64,000 nt of DNA. It comes from Phalacrocorax aristotelis. Taxonomy: Eukaryota > Chordata > Aves > Suliformes > Phalacrocoracidae. Below are positions 23,986 through 37,100 of this stretch, piece after piece. The DNA is taken from NCBI RefSeq assembly GCF_949628215.1, contig NW_027441295.1, positions 1 through 64,000 on the forward strand, written 5' to 3'. Within the stretch, counting starts at the first letter, position 1. Each line of letters begins with the position of its first letter. The notes under the pieces are model-generated. The model was not told the origin of the DNA. It saw only the letters and a list, made by a program, of their open reading frames with translations, and did not search any database. The position numbers and the translations under genes are program-made.

Positions 23986-25857
23986 TTATGCGCTGACTTC
24001 TTTTCCTTACCCTCCTACAGAGCTTATCAGTTTACTGCTTGCCCCTCTTTTGGCTGTTTACCTGGTGAGCTTGTTAAAAAAAGAAAAAAAGGTGCTCTTT
24101 CTCTGCAGCCGAGCTGAGTGTCCAGGTGCCCCTTTCCAACATGCTCAGAGCTCGGGCTGCCAAGTGCCGTGGGTATGATTTAGATCCCTGGATGTGTGAA
24201 GCTTAGTCCTGTGGTGAACGTGGTACTTGTGGTGCGCTTACCCCTAAAGCATCTGCCCCTTGGCTTGAAGGACCAGGGGGTTTCTGTAATATCAAAAGCA
24301 GAAAACCCTGTGAGATTGAGCTGAGTAAAGCCTTTAGTAAACTTAGTAGTTAAAATGTGACTCCTTCTGCAAGGTGATACCTCCCATGAAATGCGACGTT
24401 TTCAGGCCCCCAGGATTCTTTATGGCTACTCTGCAAGGCTGTTGATGGAAACATTTTTGTATTTTTACTGCTTACATTTGCACCAGAATAAAAATTTGCA
24501 TGAGGTGGAGAGGCAATCCATTTTTCTGTCCTAGCCTGCTCCAGCTCCTTCGCTCAATGGCCGAAGAGCAGCTTGAAGCCAACGCCACATGCTGAGGAAT
24601 TCAGAGCTGCTGTAACTGCGTTGGTTTCATAGTCAAATTGTAATCTATGGCTCTGCTTCAGCTGCAAAGTGAGGGTCACCTCTCGGTGTCTGATTCCCGT
24701 CAGGGATCAGCTCGGGCCTCCTAGGTTTGGATCACAGGATTAGGTTCCGACCGCTCTGGTTTGAATTACTTCTTGCTTGATAATGATGCAGTCACGGCAC
24801 CCCAGTGCCTTTGTGCTGGAACGGGATCCTCCATGATCCATCTTGCACCAACCCAGAAATGGTTGTGCCTTAGGGGCATAAGCAGGCTTATGGCCGCTGA
24901 CCCGGCTGGGCTGAGGGCAGGTGTCGAGGGCTAATTCTCCTCTATTAAACTGGGGTAAAGGATGAATAAACCATTCAGTGTCAGAAGTGAGCTTGTGTCA
25001 CTCAAATGAGCCTGAAGACCATCAGGCCCAAGAACGACACCTCCAACACGCCCCACATTCCTCCCTGGGGAGACTCGTGAGCCTGAACCTTTCTTTGCGT
25101 CATTAGCCTATGGTGAAACAAAATTCTCCAGCCCGTGGCAGGGTTCCCTGTCGTCACTGGTGGAACAAACTGCCGCAGCTGGTAGGTAGAGTGAGGAAAG
25201 AGGGATTTCAGCTTTCGTGCTCAGTCTTTGGTGCTGCTGCCCAGAGAGTAACTCCAGCAGGGAGCTGGCGGTGGGTTCATTTATTTTAGCTATTGCAACC
25301 TGCGCGTGCTGTGCGGCCTTCCCCCTTGTTTCCTTCAGCCCACGGAGGCTGCCTTTGGGCCCCCCAGAGCCACCTGAGCAATCGGGTTTATCCCCATTCC
25401 TGCTCCTTGTATCCCCTCCGTGCTGGGTCCCACAGGGGTTGTGGACAGACTCACAGAAATCAAGAAACGGAGATCCAGAGGCTGAACCGTGCACTTTTCA
25501 GCACACGCTCCTCGCTGCCAGATCAGCCCCCCGTGCACCACTGGGTGTTGCGGTGACCCCCCCCAGAGGTGTGTGCTGGTTGTTGTGACGCACCTGGAGG
25601 GGGGGCCGTGGTTTGGTCGCTACAGGTTCAAAGCCACCCTTGCAGGTCAGCCAGAGCCCTGACTGTCGTGTGCCCGGCTGCCTGTCTGCAGTACGGCCTG
25701 CCTGGCTGCAGGCAAGGCTTCCCCCGGGCAAGGAGGAGCTCTGGGCACGTGGAAGCGTCAGCAGGGCAAATAGAAGATCTGTTGATTTTTGAAATGCCCT
25801 TTCGTCCTCTGACGCCTGCTCTGATTTACTCATTTCCATTTCTTTCTCCCGTTGCAG
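23986..25857. other. Unassigned DNA between AHCTF1 copy A and the FGFR3-like exon
   Basis: Homology to copy B ends near 23985. The following sequence shows no recognisable exon, RNA gene or mobile element. Confidence 0.4.
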
Positions 25858-26121
25858 AATACTTGAGGAACGAGAGCGCCTTTCTGGGAGAGCTGGTGTT
25901 TGGGAGCGCAGACACCATTGAACTTTCCTGTGACAGCCACGGCTCTTCTGTGCCTGTTTTCTGGTTTAAAGACGGTATCGGGATTGCACCTCCCAGCAGA
26001 GCTCGTACTGGGCAGAAGCTGTTGAAGATCATCAGTGTGTCATACGATGGCTCGGGGCTGTACAGCTGCAAGGCAAGGCATTCCGGCCAGGTCCTGGGAA
26101 ACTTTACAGCCAGAGGTACAG
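25858..26121 (+). pseudogene. FGFR3: Isolated FGFR3-like exon, first immunoglobulin domain
   Basis: A 264-nt open exon with acceptor TTGCAG and donor GTGCGT and phase-1 borders at both ends. It encodes an Ig domain: ELVFGS, then the first cysteine in IELSC, the core tryptophan in FWFKDG, and the closing DGSGLYSC motif with tyrosine and second cysteine. Sequence and exon limits match the D1 exon of FGF receptor 3, a cell-surface receptor tyrosine kinase. The next FGFR3 exons (acid box, D2, D3, transmembrane, kinase) are not seen in the window. It is therefore a stranded exon, although its own frame is intact. A different FGFR member is possible but fits less well. Confidence 0.7.
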
Positions 26122-26129
26122 GTGCGTGC

Positions 26130-29100
26130 AGAAATACAGCGCGCTCGGGACTGGTATTTTCCTTTTGTTCTTTAAATTTTGCCCCTCCACACGCTCAGTA
26201 CAGCTGGTGCTTTGCGGGGTTCATCCGTACTGGGCAGGCCTCTGCCTCCCTGGTGACTGCTGGCAGTGATTAGACCGACAGAACCAACCAGCCGAAGCTT
26301 GCTTGCGTGTCCACGGCCAATGTTAAAGCGTGACGGTGAGACTGAGAGAGCCTGAGACACGGTGCTGGTGAGATTAAAGCCCAAACGCCCCCTAACACTC
26401 AACTAGAGGCAGTGCTACGTGGGCCTTTGAAGTCTTTTGTGAGTGGGTGAGCTGTGGCTCAGGGAGGTTGAGCGAGTGACTTTTTCTGCTCTATGTGACA
26501 AATCAGTGGCAAAATTGCATGTAAAAGCTGGAGGTTCCTGAAAAGCATTTCCCTGTTGTAGGCGATGAATGTCTTCCCTCCATCCTGGTTATCACAAATT
26601 GCTAGTTTGTTCTGGCGGCAGCTTCTCTGTAAGCTGCGTCCATCTCAAATATGTGCTTCATCAGAGGCGCTTATTGGGATTCCTACGTTGCAAAGGAGCG
26701 CGGTGTCAGCAAAGCACGTGCTGTCGTTTGCTTGGCCATATTGTCCGTGGTGAGGCCAGCGGGACAGAACAGCTCCAGGCTGTCCGAGGCTGGATCAGTA
26801 CCCAGGGAGTGTCAGAAGCATCTGTTGTCCCCAGGTAGCTAACCACTGCCACTGAGATCATCCCCGTGATCTCAGGCTGCTGCATGGGTAGAAGGATCCA
26901 CATGGCTGTGAGCAGATGGGAAGCCTCCTGATGGCACAGATTCAAAGCCTGATTTTTCAGAACAAGTAACCCGTTGTGGATCTAAGCTTTTAAATTCTGT
27001 CCTTTGCTTTTGTGCTGTTGGCGTTTTTCAGGCATCCCCGAACAGTAGGTCGTTGCCTCCAGAAGTTGAGTTCCCTGAAAAAGTAAGGGGCTCTCTCTGA
27101 AAACCGAACACAGAGGTGTTTGTGATTGTAAATCCCATCCACTCCATAAAGGGCTTTCTCTTTTGTGTCAGAAAATTTGTGTGAGTGAGGGAATCAAACC
27201 AATCATAATAAATGAAAGCTTGTTTCAGCAAGAGATTTGGAGAGAGAGAGTTTTGGAGGAAGAATGGTGACAAGCCTCTGCTGGTGTGGTGGTGTTTTAC
27301 TGGGGTGGGGGAGAGAATACTTCAGTTGGTCGGAGCGAGTCCCCAAAAGCGTGGGCCTGTTGCGTGTGCTGCCAACGTTTCTGCAGCTCCCCTCGTCGGG
27401 CGGCTGTTTGCAAGGAGTGTGTTTGAGCACTGGGGGTTCAGCAGCCGCTGGGCCCTGGCCCTGGGCAGCCTGCTCTGGGTGACCCTGCGTGCGCAGGGGC
27501 TGGACCAGCTGCCTCCAGGGATTCCGGAAGGCCTTTCTCTCCCTTGTGACTCCGTGACTCTGGAAGTGGTGCTGCGAGGGGCCAGCGCTGTGGGAGCGCT
27601 GGGAACGTTGTCTTCCCTGGGCTCTGCCTCTGTCGGGACGGCTGCGTGTGCGCTCTGCCCTGAGACACTCGGCGCCTGCGCCCGTCTGTCCAGGTACGCC
27701 AAGCAGCGTGCAACAGAGCACACTTTCAGGAGTGACTTGAGGAGCTTTTGCTAGCTTGGCCGCGTTAGAGAGGGACTGCAGCTCCTGCATGCAAGAGTAG
27801 TCGTGTTGGAGAATAACCATGGGAGTCCTAAGTTCCCAGGGTGAAGGAGAATGGTCATTTTGGCCGCTTGTGCCCAGCCCGCTGTGGGATAGGATCCAGC
27901 TGGGAGGCTGGATTCTGGTTTACTCCTGAGCATGGAGTAAGCCTGTGGCGATTTACACTAATCTGACTGCTGACAGAAATAGGAATGTGGTTGTAGTCGG
28001 TGTTTTCAAAGAGAGCAGAAACGCAGTTAGTGTTGGACATGTCTCTTAAAGGAGAGGCTTCACGCCTTTAACCGGTCTCTCTCTCTTTTCCCACTGCTTT
28101 GATTTCCCAGTCATCCTTGGTTTAACTTAGCGGAACGATGCAAGTACAACATCCTGGTAACCAGATCAGTATATATATTGCTCATAATTTATTATAGGTT
28201 TTACCTCCCTGGTTCCATATTGCCAAGCAAGTGCATAGAAAAAAAAATGTTTCAAATGCCCGTTGGCTCACTCAGGGAACCTGGGCGCGCCTGATGCGCT
28301 GGCAGTTTCACATGCTTTTGTACGCTGTTAATAACGGCAGCATGACTAGCTTTAAAGTCACCTGAAGGGTCCAGATGTCGGAGGGTTCCTTACCTGATGG
28401 TTCTTGCCAGTGGCAGTGGTCGGAGAAGCACATCTGATGTGCGCTGTAGGCAGGACTGCTCTGTGTCAGGGTGTGAGCTTTCCACCAGGGACGAAGGATT
28501 TCTGGCTTGGTGGGGAGTTTGGGGCGGTGAGTGGTTTGCTTTTAAACTCCCGTCTCCCCAGTTAGTTTAAATCCTTAAAGCGTGACTTCCAGTTTGGCCA
28601 CACAAAGGTCTGTGCTCTTGGCCTGTCGCGGGAGGCAGCGGCAAAGGCAGGGTGACTTGGGGCGGCTCACGGCTCACGGCAGGTGAGGAGGTTTCCTGAC
28701 TGCTCTTAGCTGCCCTGCTGCAAGAGACTTGCTCACTCTTTTTCTTAAAACTACCTTGCTACTAGTAGAACATATTCTATGAGTGATCATGAAGCACTTC
28801 CATCAAAACGTTGCCCTGCGCCTAGTGCGGGACCCTGACGGCCGCGTCCCGTGTGTCACGCGCTTGTGCTTTTCATGCTGGCAGAAGGTACTGGAATATG
28901 TTCTCAAAGAGTTCCCGTGCCTGGGACTGGAAGTGCAGTCGGTTCCACTGCCCGGCCTTCAGAGCATAACCTTTCTCCACAGCAGGCCCGTCTGTGTAAC
29001 TTGTATTTCCTTGTCAGCGCTGCCCTTGAATGCCCTTGTGTTGCTCCCCGAGCCCAGGCTTCAGAGCGAGCTGTGACCTCCTGTGCTGGGAGGGACACAG

Positions 29101-30341
29101 GTTCCCAGTGCACGCTGGCAGGAGCGATCGTAGCCCTTTGTTTGCAGGAGAACACGTACGGCACAGACACCGCAACACGCCGTGTGAGCCCGTGTAAGCG
29201 CTGGCTGTACTGCTCCGTAGCACGGGGTAAGGGCTCGCGCTGACGCCTGCCTTGGCCAGCAGGTGGGACACCCAGGCACAGCGAGCTGCGTTTCATGTCT
29301 CCCTTTTGAGACGCCGTGAAGAAAGCAGTGCCATTTGAACGGGGTGATTAAATCTGCCTTGCCTTCGGGAGGCGTTTTCAGGAACCATTTCAGAACCTGC
29401 AAAACACAGTTACTTGAAGGAGTTTGTCTTTCCACGTGTCGGGAATAGAGAAAGATTGATAAGACCTGAAGAGAAACCAGAGTGTATCTCTTATTAAGGC
29501 ACCTGTTTAACCTTGTAAATCACTTCAGCTTTTCAGTTTTTCCACAACAAAAATCTCTCTTGATGTACGGAACCATGAACTCTTTGTGGAGCACCTCCAG
29601 AAGTGTGGGAAGTGTCTGAAAGGCCTAGAAATGTTTGTGAAATCCTGCAGAGGTGTGATAAGGGCAGGCAATAGGAAGGAAAGGACTGGAATGAGGACTA
29701 TGAGGCTCTAATTGTAGAAAAAAAAATCTGTGCTGTGTTATGTTTCCATCATAAGCGTATGGAAAACTGCTGTGTAACTGATGAGCTATGAAAGTCTGTA
29801 TTGCTTGTAACGTGAGAATATCAAGAGTATGTTTTGTGGAAGAGTTTAGAGAATGAAGGTCCTTACGAATGTTGTTCAAAATACACATGCCAAAAGTGAA
29901 CAAGACACAAACGATGCATGAAATCTACTAGAAGTCAATGGAAAATTAAGAATAAAGTATGAAATCAAGGAAAGGGACAAATGGAAACTTCTCCCTATTA
30001 CTGAGAAGCTTTTGAAAAGATGATTTTTCTCAGATCACATCGTACTAACCTGTGTGAGTAGATTTGACTTCAGCGTCCTGGGCTTGTTTCTCCCTGTTAT
30101 TTATCCTGTCAATACCCCTGCGTCCCTTTTTGTTGGTGACCTCGTAGGCATCAGAAAGGCAAAGGATTCTCCCTTTGCTCTGCTGTGAGATCCAAAGCTG
30201 CCCTGAGCGCTGTTTTGGTCAGGAAAAGAGCTGCAGGAGGTGGACGGGAGATTGTTCACGGCAACCTGATGAAACTTCTGTCAATCTCAGAAATGTCTCT
30301 GGCTGTCAGGAGTCTCTTTTTGCATTTTTGTCTTTATTTAG
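26130..30341. other. Unassigned DNA upstream of AHCTF1 copy B
   Basis: A GC-rich patch at about 27330-27720 has long overlapping frames on both strands, but none matches anything I know. No CpG-island promoter is evident immediately before the first AHCTF1 coding exon. Confidence 0.4.
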
Positions 30342-30469
30342 AGTGAAGAATGCGAGACCTCGCGGCTCAGGTAATGAGCAGCCTGCTGCAGTTTCCCGAG
30401 GTGATATTCAGGCTCTTGGGGAAGATGAGACCAGCCGAGGGTCTGTGCTGCGCGGGCAGTTCTGCAGAG
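30342..30469 (+). pseudogene. AHCTF1: AHCTF1 copy B first coding exon with frameshift
   Basis: The ATG at 30350 opens MRDLAAQVMSSLLQFP, matching the ELYS N-terminus. From about 30406 the matching frame changes to DIQALGEDETSRGSVLRGQF, so one nucleotide has been lost between roughly 30396 and 30405. The exon has an upstream acceptor (TTTAG at 30341) and a GTGAGC donor. The ~13 residues that should follow before [12 protein letters not shown] were not found; the next exon starts near 31101. Confidence 0.7.
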
Positions 30470-31100
30470 GTGAGCCTTTTCCTTGAAACTGGGTCTTGCT
30501 GTGAAGTTGTTACTGCCTGGAGGTGACCTGAGGCACGGGGTCACAGCATCAGCTGTGTCAGGTTGGTGCTGCTCAGGTGCCTCACGTTTTGAGAGAACAG
30601 AAAGGGTGAGCTATGAAAAAAACTAGGAAAATGCTAATATCACAACATTAGTGTAGTTAAACTTTGAAATGACAACAGCCTGCGCCAATCTTGAGCCATT
30701 AAAATAACAGGCGCAAGTCAGTGACCCCTCCTCAATTTCTGATTGAATGAAGGGCAGTTGTCAAAAAAGTCCGAGTGTTGTTTTGGGCCGTATTTATTGG
30801 TGCCATCATAACATCGCCTGCAGAAAGAGTTCCCCCCCAGTGTTACAGCAGGAAACGGCCCTGCTTTTTTGTTGCTAGCCTGAATACAAACAGAAGAAGG
30901 AGGAAAGCCCTGTTAGGCGCTGCAGCCGGGTTTGCAAAGCATTTAATAGGATGCAGAGGAGTGTCCCGTGAGAGGTGCTGAGAGTGGCTGAGCAGATGAG
31001 GTAGCTGACTTTGTAGGTGATCGGAAGGTAGCGCCGGGTGCCTGCCTGCGTGTCCGGGCATCTGCTGAGACCACGTAGAATCCCTCTGTGTGACTGTAAG

Positions 31101-34100
31101 TGCTGGAGGTCGTGAGCGCTGTGACGGGGGAGCGGCTCTCTGCACACCGTTTCAGTGGAGCCCGTGAGCAGCCGCCTCCCACCATCCGCGTGGTGAAGGA
31201 GGTCTCCTGGCAGACGGGAACGGGGCTGCTGGTTGGCTTGAGAGAAGCAGAGGGAAGTGTCCTCTGCCTGTATGACCCGGGGACATCGAGCGTGGTTACA
31301 GCAGTTGTTCTGCCAGGAAGGGTAGGTGCTTTTTAATGGGGGAAACGCTGTCAGGTGCTGCATAACGCTGTTTCAGGAGCAGCTTTGGAGCGTCTCTTTG
31401 TTAGGAAGTCTATTTTCTCTGTTGCGTCACCACACTGTCGCTGCAGAGTGTCCAGTCGAGAGCACCTTGGTGTGAAATGGTGGGGTTAACGGTACCGTTA
31501 CCCTGTGAGTTTACTGATAGTAAAACAAGTTTTCTGGTTTTACGTTAGAGCACGTAGTTACCTAATTCTCCACTTTGACTAGAAGGCCTTGAAAAGTACC
31601 TTTTGTTGGCCAAGTGAAAAAGAACGTCTCCCCACCCCCCACCCCCCCCTTTAAAGTGCCTGTAACATACATGTCCTGAATGGTTCGTTTCTGTCATAAA
31701 TACTGTCTTGAAAGTATCTGAGACTTCCGTGGCTGTGCTGTAAAAGACTTAGGCACATTCCCACGAGTGTGGGACCAGCAAGCAGGTGACTTTAGAGCAA
31801 AACACATTTTTCTGTTGGCTTAGGATGGGAAACACAACCTTCACTGAGTTCTCTGGCAGGTTGACTTTCAGCCTGAAGCCCTTGAATCTCTGCTTATTGC
31901 ATACGGTGCTCGTGCAGGTGGGAGACTCTGGTGTGATGTTACTAATTGTCCCCGTCTTGTCTAACCCGTAAACTCAAATGATGGCCTCTCCCCTCGGCTC
32001 CTTATCTGAGTGTAGGCAAGAGTCACCTTAAGTTAATGGAACATCGAGATTCACTCTATTTTTACCACCTTAGAATCTGCAACAAATCAATACTTAGGTA
32101 TTACTCGGCTTTCCAGCGCGTGATTTGGTTTGACTCGCTGGGATCCCGGCGGGGTTTTGTTTGTCTGTAGTGCTACGGGGTGATTGCTGGCCGTGAGCGT
32201 TTGTGTGGTGGTGATTTCTAACGAGCTGAGCTGGGTTGGTGCTCCGCTGTGTGAGTTTGCCCCTCATCCTGATAAATCTCAGCGTTTGAGATGGAAAGGC
32301 AAGCTGTGCGCTGACATGAGCGTATCATCCATGAGTACATGATGTTTGTGCTGGGAATGGGAAAAGGAAAGGTAGAGAAGGATCGTGTCACATCTTGAAT
32401 CTGTGTCTACAGAAGTGATTTGCAATCAAATGTAGTCGTAACTCTCCGTTGTCTCAGGGAGTTTTTCTACAGCACCGAAAAGCGGTTCACTGTTGAAGGG
32501 GTGAATATGAAGAAGCCTTGGTGGGGAAAGTTGGCTGTTGTGTCATAAAGGTTATGAACTTTGGAATAAAGCCTAGGCTTCTCTGAATTTTGGCTCTTGT
32601 GCCCTGGTGAGTGCTCTGGAGTACAAGCATGCTTGGTCTGTTGCTTTCATTTCGCTCCCCACTTGTTGCTGTTGTGAGAGGAGTGAGACCAGCATGGACA
32701 GGGCACAGGTATTGCTCGCGGGGCTGTGAACTTCCCAGCTGAGAGTGGGAGTCAGGGTCAGCAAAACCAGGTAGATAAATCTGGCACGTGGCCACCGCCC
32801 CTATGCTTTGAGTTTCTTTGGTAACTCCTCCTTCCACGTTTATACATTACCTGGTCGGGGTTTTTAATCTGCCGGAATGTTTCTCTGATTTTCACACTGA
32901 TTCTTTTAAAAAGTGAGATGCGGATCTGGTCTGAACATCACTCTCTGCAGTTTTTGTCACAACTGTTTTAAGGCTTTAATGGGCGCCTTAATTTCAGGAC
33001 TGTTTTCCTTGTGGGTGTATCTTCTGTGGGCAACTAAGTTGTACAGGTTAACACTGACAGAGAGTGACTCTGGTGCAAGGTGTGGAGCCATTGGTGCCTT
33101 AATCCAGGGTATTTAGAGTGACTGTCCGACTGCCTTTTAGTGTAAGAGTAGGTGTGTGGTCATGCAGAGAGTAAACGAGTGAGATCAAAAAAACAAACTC
33201 ACAAGCTTAGCAGGAATTGGCAGGGGCATTTAGTTTTGGCTTTGGTTGGCTATTTTTTTGTGGGAGCGTCTCCAGATCTCCAGTTGCCCTCTGGATACGC
33301 AGGGGACGCGCAGCAGGAAACGGAAACTGATACTGGAGTATTATTTGAATCGGCTTCTTGTAAAAGCAGCTCTGAATTGAAAACATTAGTGATATTAAAT
33401 TGGTTTATAACGGTTGCATGTTTCAGAGCTATGGAATGGTATTTTCCCCACTCTTCCTGGTTTGCACGAGGCAGAAGGGCAGCATTCAGAGTGAGGGAGC
33501 TGAGACAGGCTTTCTGCGTTCATTCCCAGAAGGAGTTGGCAGCAGCCTAGGAGAATATGCAAAGCCAGTGCCGAGCCTTAGTGCAGGAGCCTTCACGTGC
33601 TGGTGTCTCTGCTGGAGCAGTCAGGGCTGTCCCGGGAGGGGCTGCAGGTGCTGAAAGGTCTGTCTTCATGAGGGCCTTGTACTAAAGCTGCTGGCAGGCG
33701 GCTCCGCGTGTTCCAGAGCAGCGTGCGCTTCTCCTCAGCCGGAGTTGGCTTTTGTCGACCAAGCTGCTGGGCTTTTTGCCGTTGTTTAGGCCGGCTTTTT
33801 AAGTCTGTGTTCACATGCACGGAGGTGCTGGTGTGCGTTTAAAACTCTTCTGCTTTCCCTGGTTGCCCTTTTGATTCTGCCCGAGGACTGGTGTAAATGT
33901 TACTAAGCTATTCTGTCCCTTCCCCACTTTGTCCAAATACTCCCTTCCCAGGGCACTGGGGTGTCTCCCACGCAACTTGGCCGCTGCCGCGTCTCACTTA
34001 GAGCCGTGATTTGCCGCGACAGCTGTTTGGCAAAGAAGGCGTAGGCTGTATCCCAGGGCTGCTGGGCTGGGAGCAGTGGGAGGGCGAGAGTGAGTTTGGT

Positions 34101-37100
34101 CTTTCGTCCTTAGGTCCCTTAAATGTGGTAAAGTTTCTTGCATATGAGCGATTTTCTATGTTTTCTTTGAGTTAATGGTTTCTAAGTAGGAAATGGAAAT
34201 TGGTAAGCTGTAATGGTAGAATGCGCCATTGCAGTTGGAGTGAACTCAGTGAAATAACTGTAGGAAATCCAGTAAATGCAAGGCAGTAATGGATTTCTGC
34301 ACAGGGCTTTTTTTTCTGTGTTTTTTTTTGTTTGTTTTTTTCTTGATGTAATGGTAAACAATGCTGTGTTTTTAAGTCTTACAATCCTGTGTTTACTTTC
34401 TTGTTTGTGATGGGCTAATTCTGGCTTCACGTTTGAGTGATTTCTCTTTCGCTTGTCAAACAGGTTAAATACTAACTTGTAGGTTTCCTGTAGGTAACTG
34501 CTATAGAGCCCAGAACTAGTCCCGGAGGCGGCAGCGTGAGCCCTCAGCACCTACCCCAGGCTCTGTGGTGGCTCGCTGGAGCGGCAGCGGTGGCAAAAGA
34601 TGTTGGTCATCTACTTGTGGTGGAGCTCTGTTTGGGTGATCCATCCTGCAGCCAGAGGGAAAATGAGCCATCGGGTAAGCGGCAGTTTCTAAACCTGAAT
34701 TGAAAAGGAAGAAAACTTGTGTCTTTTGAATCAACAACACGCATCCCACTTGGAAGCTACTGGTGCGCAGACGTTTCTGACTGCTGATTACAGCTGGTGG
34801 TTTGACACCGTCTGGTCCTGAATGGATTAAAATGGGAGCGGCCTTGTACTCCTCCTAATGTCACAGACGCCCCCTCCCACCAGGGTCCCTCTGTCACTGT
34901 GACTCTCGCCACTGAGGGGTAGGAATTTGAGCCTCCGAGTCGGTGCAGCTGCCGGATAGGAAGGTGTGTCAGACGTGCCCTCTGTCTTGGGAACGTTCTT
35001 CTGCTTCTGTTCATTGGCTTGGGGCAAAGTTTAGGCTTGTTTTTTGAAGTAAATATGCCTTATCAAAATCGCTGCATTCGGATGAAAGAAACCTCTAATC
35101 TGCGTATTCGGATTGCATTCACTGTTCTGGCGCTTACAAGAGTGGCCTCAGGAGTTAATGCCACTTCAGGTAACTTCATCATGAGGCCCAAACTCCTGAT
35201 GTGCAGGGTCCAGGAAGAATTTGCCTATGAAGGTTGCGCTTTTACCTGGTTTTGAAATAGGAGAGAGAATACCTGTGCAGTGCGAGAGCTCTTATGTTCT
35301 CTGAGCACATGCAAAATGGAAAGAGCAAAGCAAGTGTTTCACAAATGGGTATTTTGCCGGGGACGGTAGGATTAGATTATACATGTTGTCACGTCCGTGT
35401 TTCAGATGCAACCTAAGTGGCATAACACCTTCATTTAGCGTGTGGTTTTGTGCGTGCAGGTCTACCAGTTGCCGCTAGAATTGCTGCTGGAGTTCCGCTA
35501 AGAAGAGAAATGGTGACCGGGGAAGGGAGACATCTCTGCTTTCAACTGCAAAGCCCTTCAGGAACAGCAATATCGACCCTGCGCTACATCAGCAGAAGCA
35601 ACCAGCTCGCCGTGGGTTTTTCCGACGGCTCCCTGTCACTGTGGGATGTGAAAACTCTGCAGCGGGAGTAAGTCGCCCTTTGCACTGGGTCACGCCTGGA
35701 GGTGCAGGGCTCTCAAGGCTTTGCTTGAGGAGGAAGTCTGTTAATTTAAAGAGCCCTTTTTCAGGGACGGAACTGTGCAGTGTAATCTTGGCCTGTTTAG
35801 GAATCCCCTTGTGAAGTAACCACTGAGTCAGACATGGATTCAGTGGGCCGCCTTCTCCCCAGCGGGCTGGGGTTGTTTGCCTAATTGTGCCCGTGGGCTG
35901 AGGAACTGCGGAAAGGTCGCTTCTTTGGGGTCTGTCAGGCAGTTACGATGTGAGAGAGCTGCCTCTGTAAGGCAGTTTGTTCTGTCAGTAGTAGTCAGTG
36001 ACAGCAGGAAATGGGTGTGTTTCAATGAAAGAGGTTTTAGACGTTATTTCTCAGAACCAGCTCCTGCAATGAGGGCATACGTTGAAAGGCTGAAGTAGGT
36101 TAACGATGGGGTTTTGGTGACAAGGCTCTTTAAAGCGTTTAGGTAAAAAACGAGTGAGACACGAAAGATCAAGAGCTGCTCGGTGCCTGAAAAGACATTC
36201 TCTCCCGCATTTCAGCCTTGACCAAAAGAGGGGCTTGACCCATGCCAAGGCTGCGCTGCCTGTGAATGAAAGTCTGCTTGGAAGACTTGGAGATGAGGAT
36301 AAGGGTCACGTCAGTTGATAAGCAACAGAGAAATTAGAGAGATGATTACAAATCTGCCAAAGAGCAATCTGGCTTGAAATATTTGACCCAATTCAGAGAA
36401 GGATTCAGTGAAGCAAATCTGCAGTGACTCAGCGGGAACTACTGGAGGCATAAATAGAGAGTGGAGAGAAAGTGAGGTGGCAAGAATAGATTGTGAAGGG
36501 GCAAGGAAGGTTCCGAAGTCTGGAGGAGAAATGCTTTCCATAGCCCAAGTAAAGAAACAAGATACTGCTTGTGTTTGGCGCTGTTTTCAGCTTGTGCAGA
36601 AGAGACGCTGCATTTTCAGTTCAATATTGAAGCAGGCGACAACAGTAGGAACAATCTTTTGCCTGGCAGCTGAAGGAATCCTTCCTGCTCCTCCTCCGCA
36701 GGCAGAGGAGGAGATAAAGCCAGGTTATTGCACTTGATGGACAGTCATTTCCTCACCTCGTGGCTGTTGCATCAAAAGCAGTCGCTTCCTTGGCTCCCTT
36801 GTGTGAGACGGGAGCGTGACCTTCTGTGCTTTGAGGAGAAGCACGTCAGGGGCTCTTTGCTCAGAAGATGCTTCTCCCCTTCTACAAACAGCAGGGCCAG
36901 TCGCTCACCTGCTTTCTTTGTCTTTGGTTTTTCTTTGTTTTTAAACCTGCAGGCACCACTGTCAGCTTGAAGGAGGAAGGATTCCTGTGTGCGCCGTTAC
37001 TTTCCAAGAGCCTGAGAATGGTCCTCGCAAATGTTGCTCCTTGTGGGCTCTTCAGTCGACGCAAGAAAGGTGAATAAAAACTTACTATAAGCCGCTGAAT

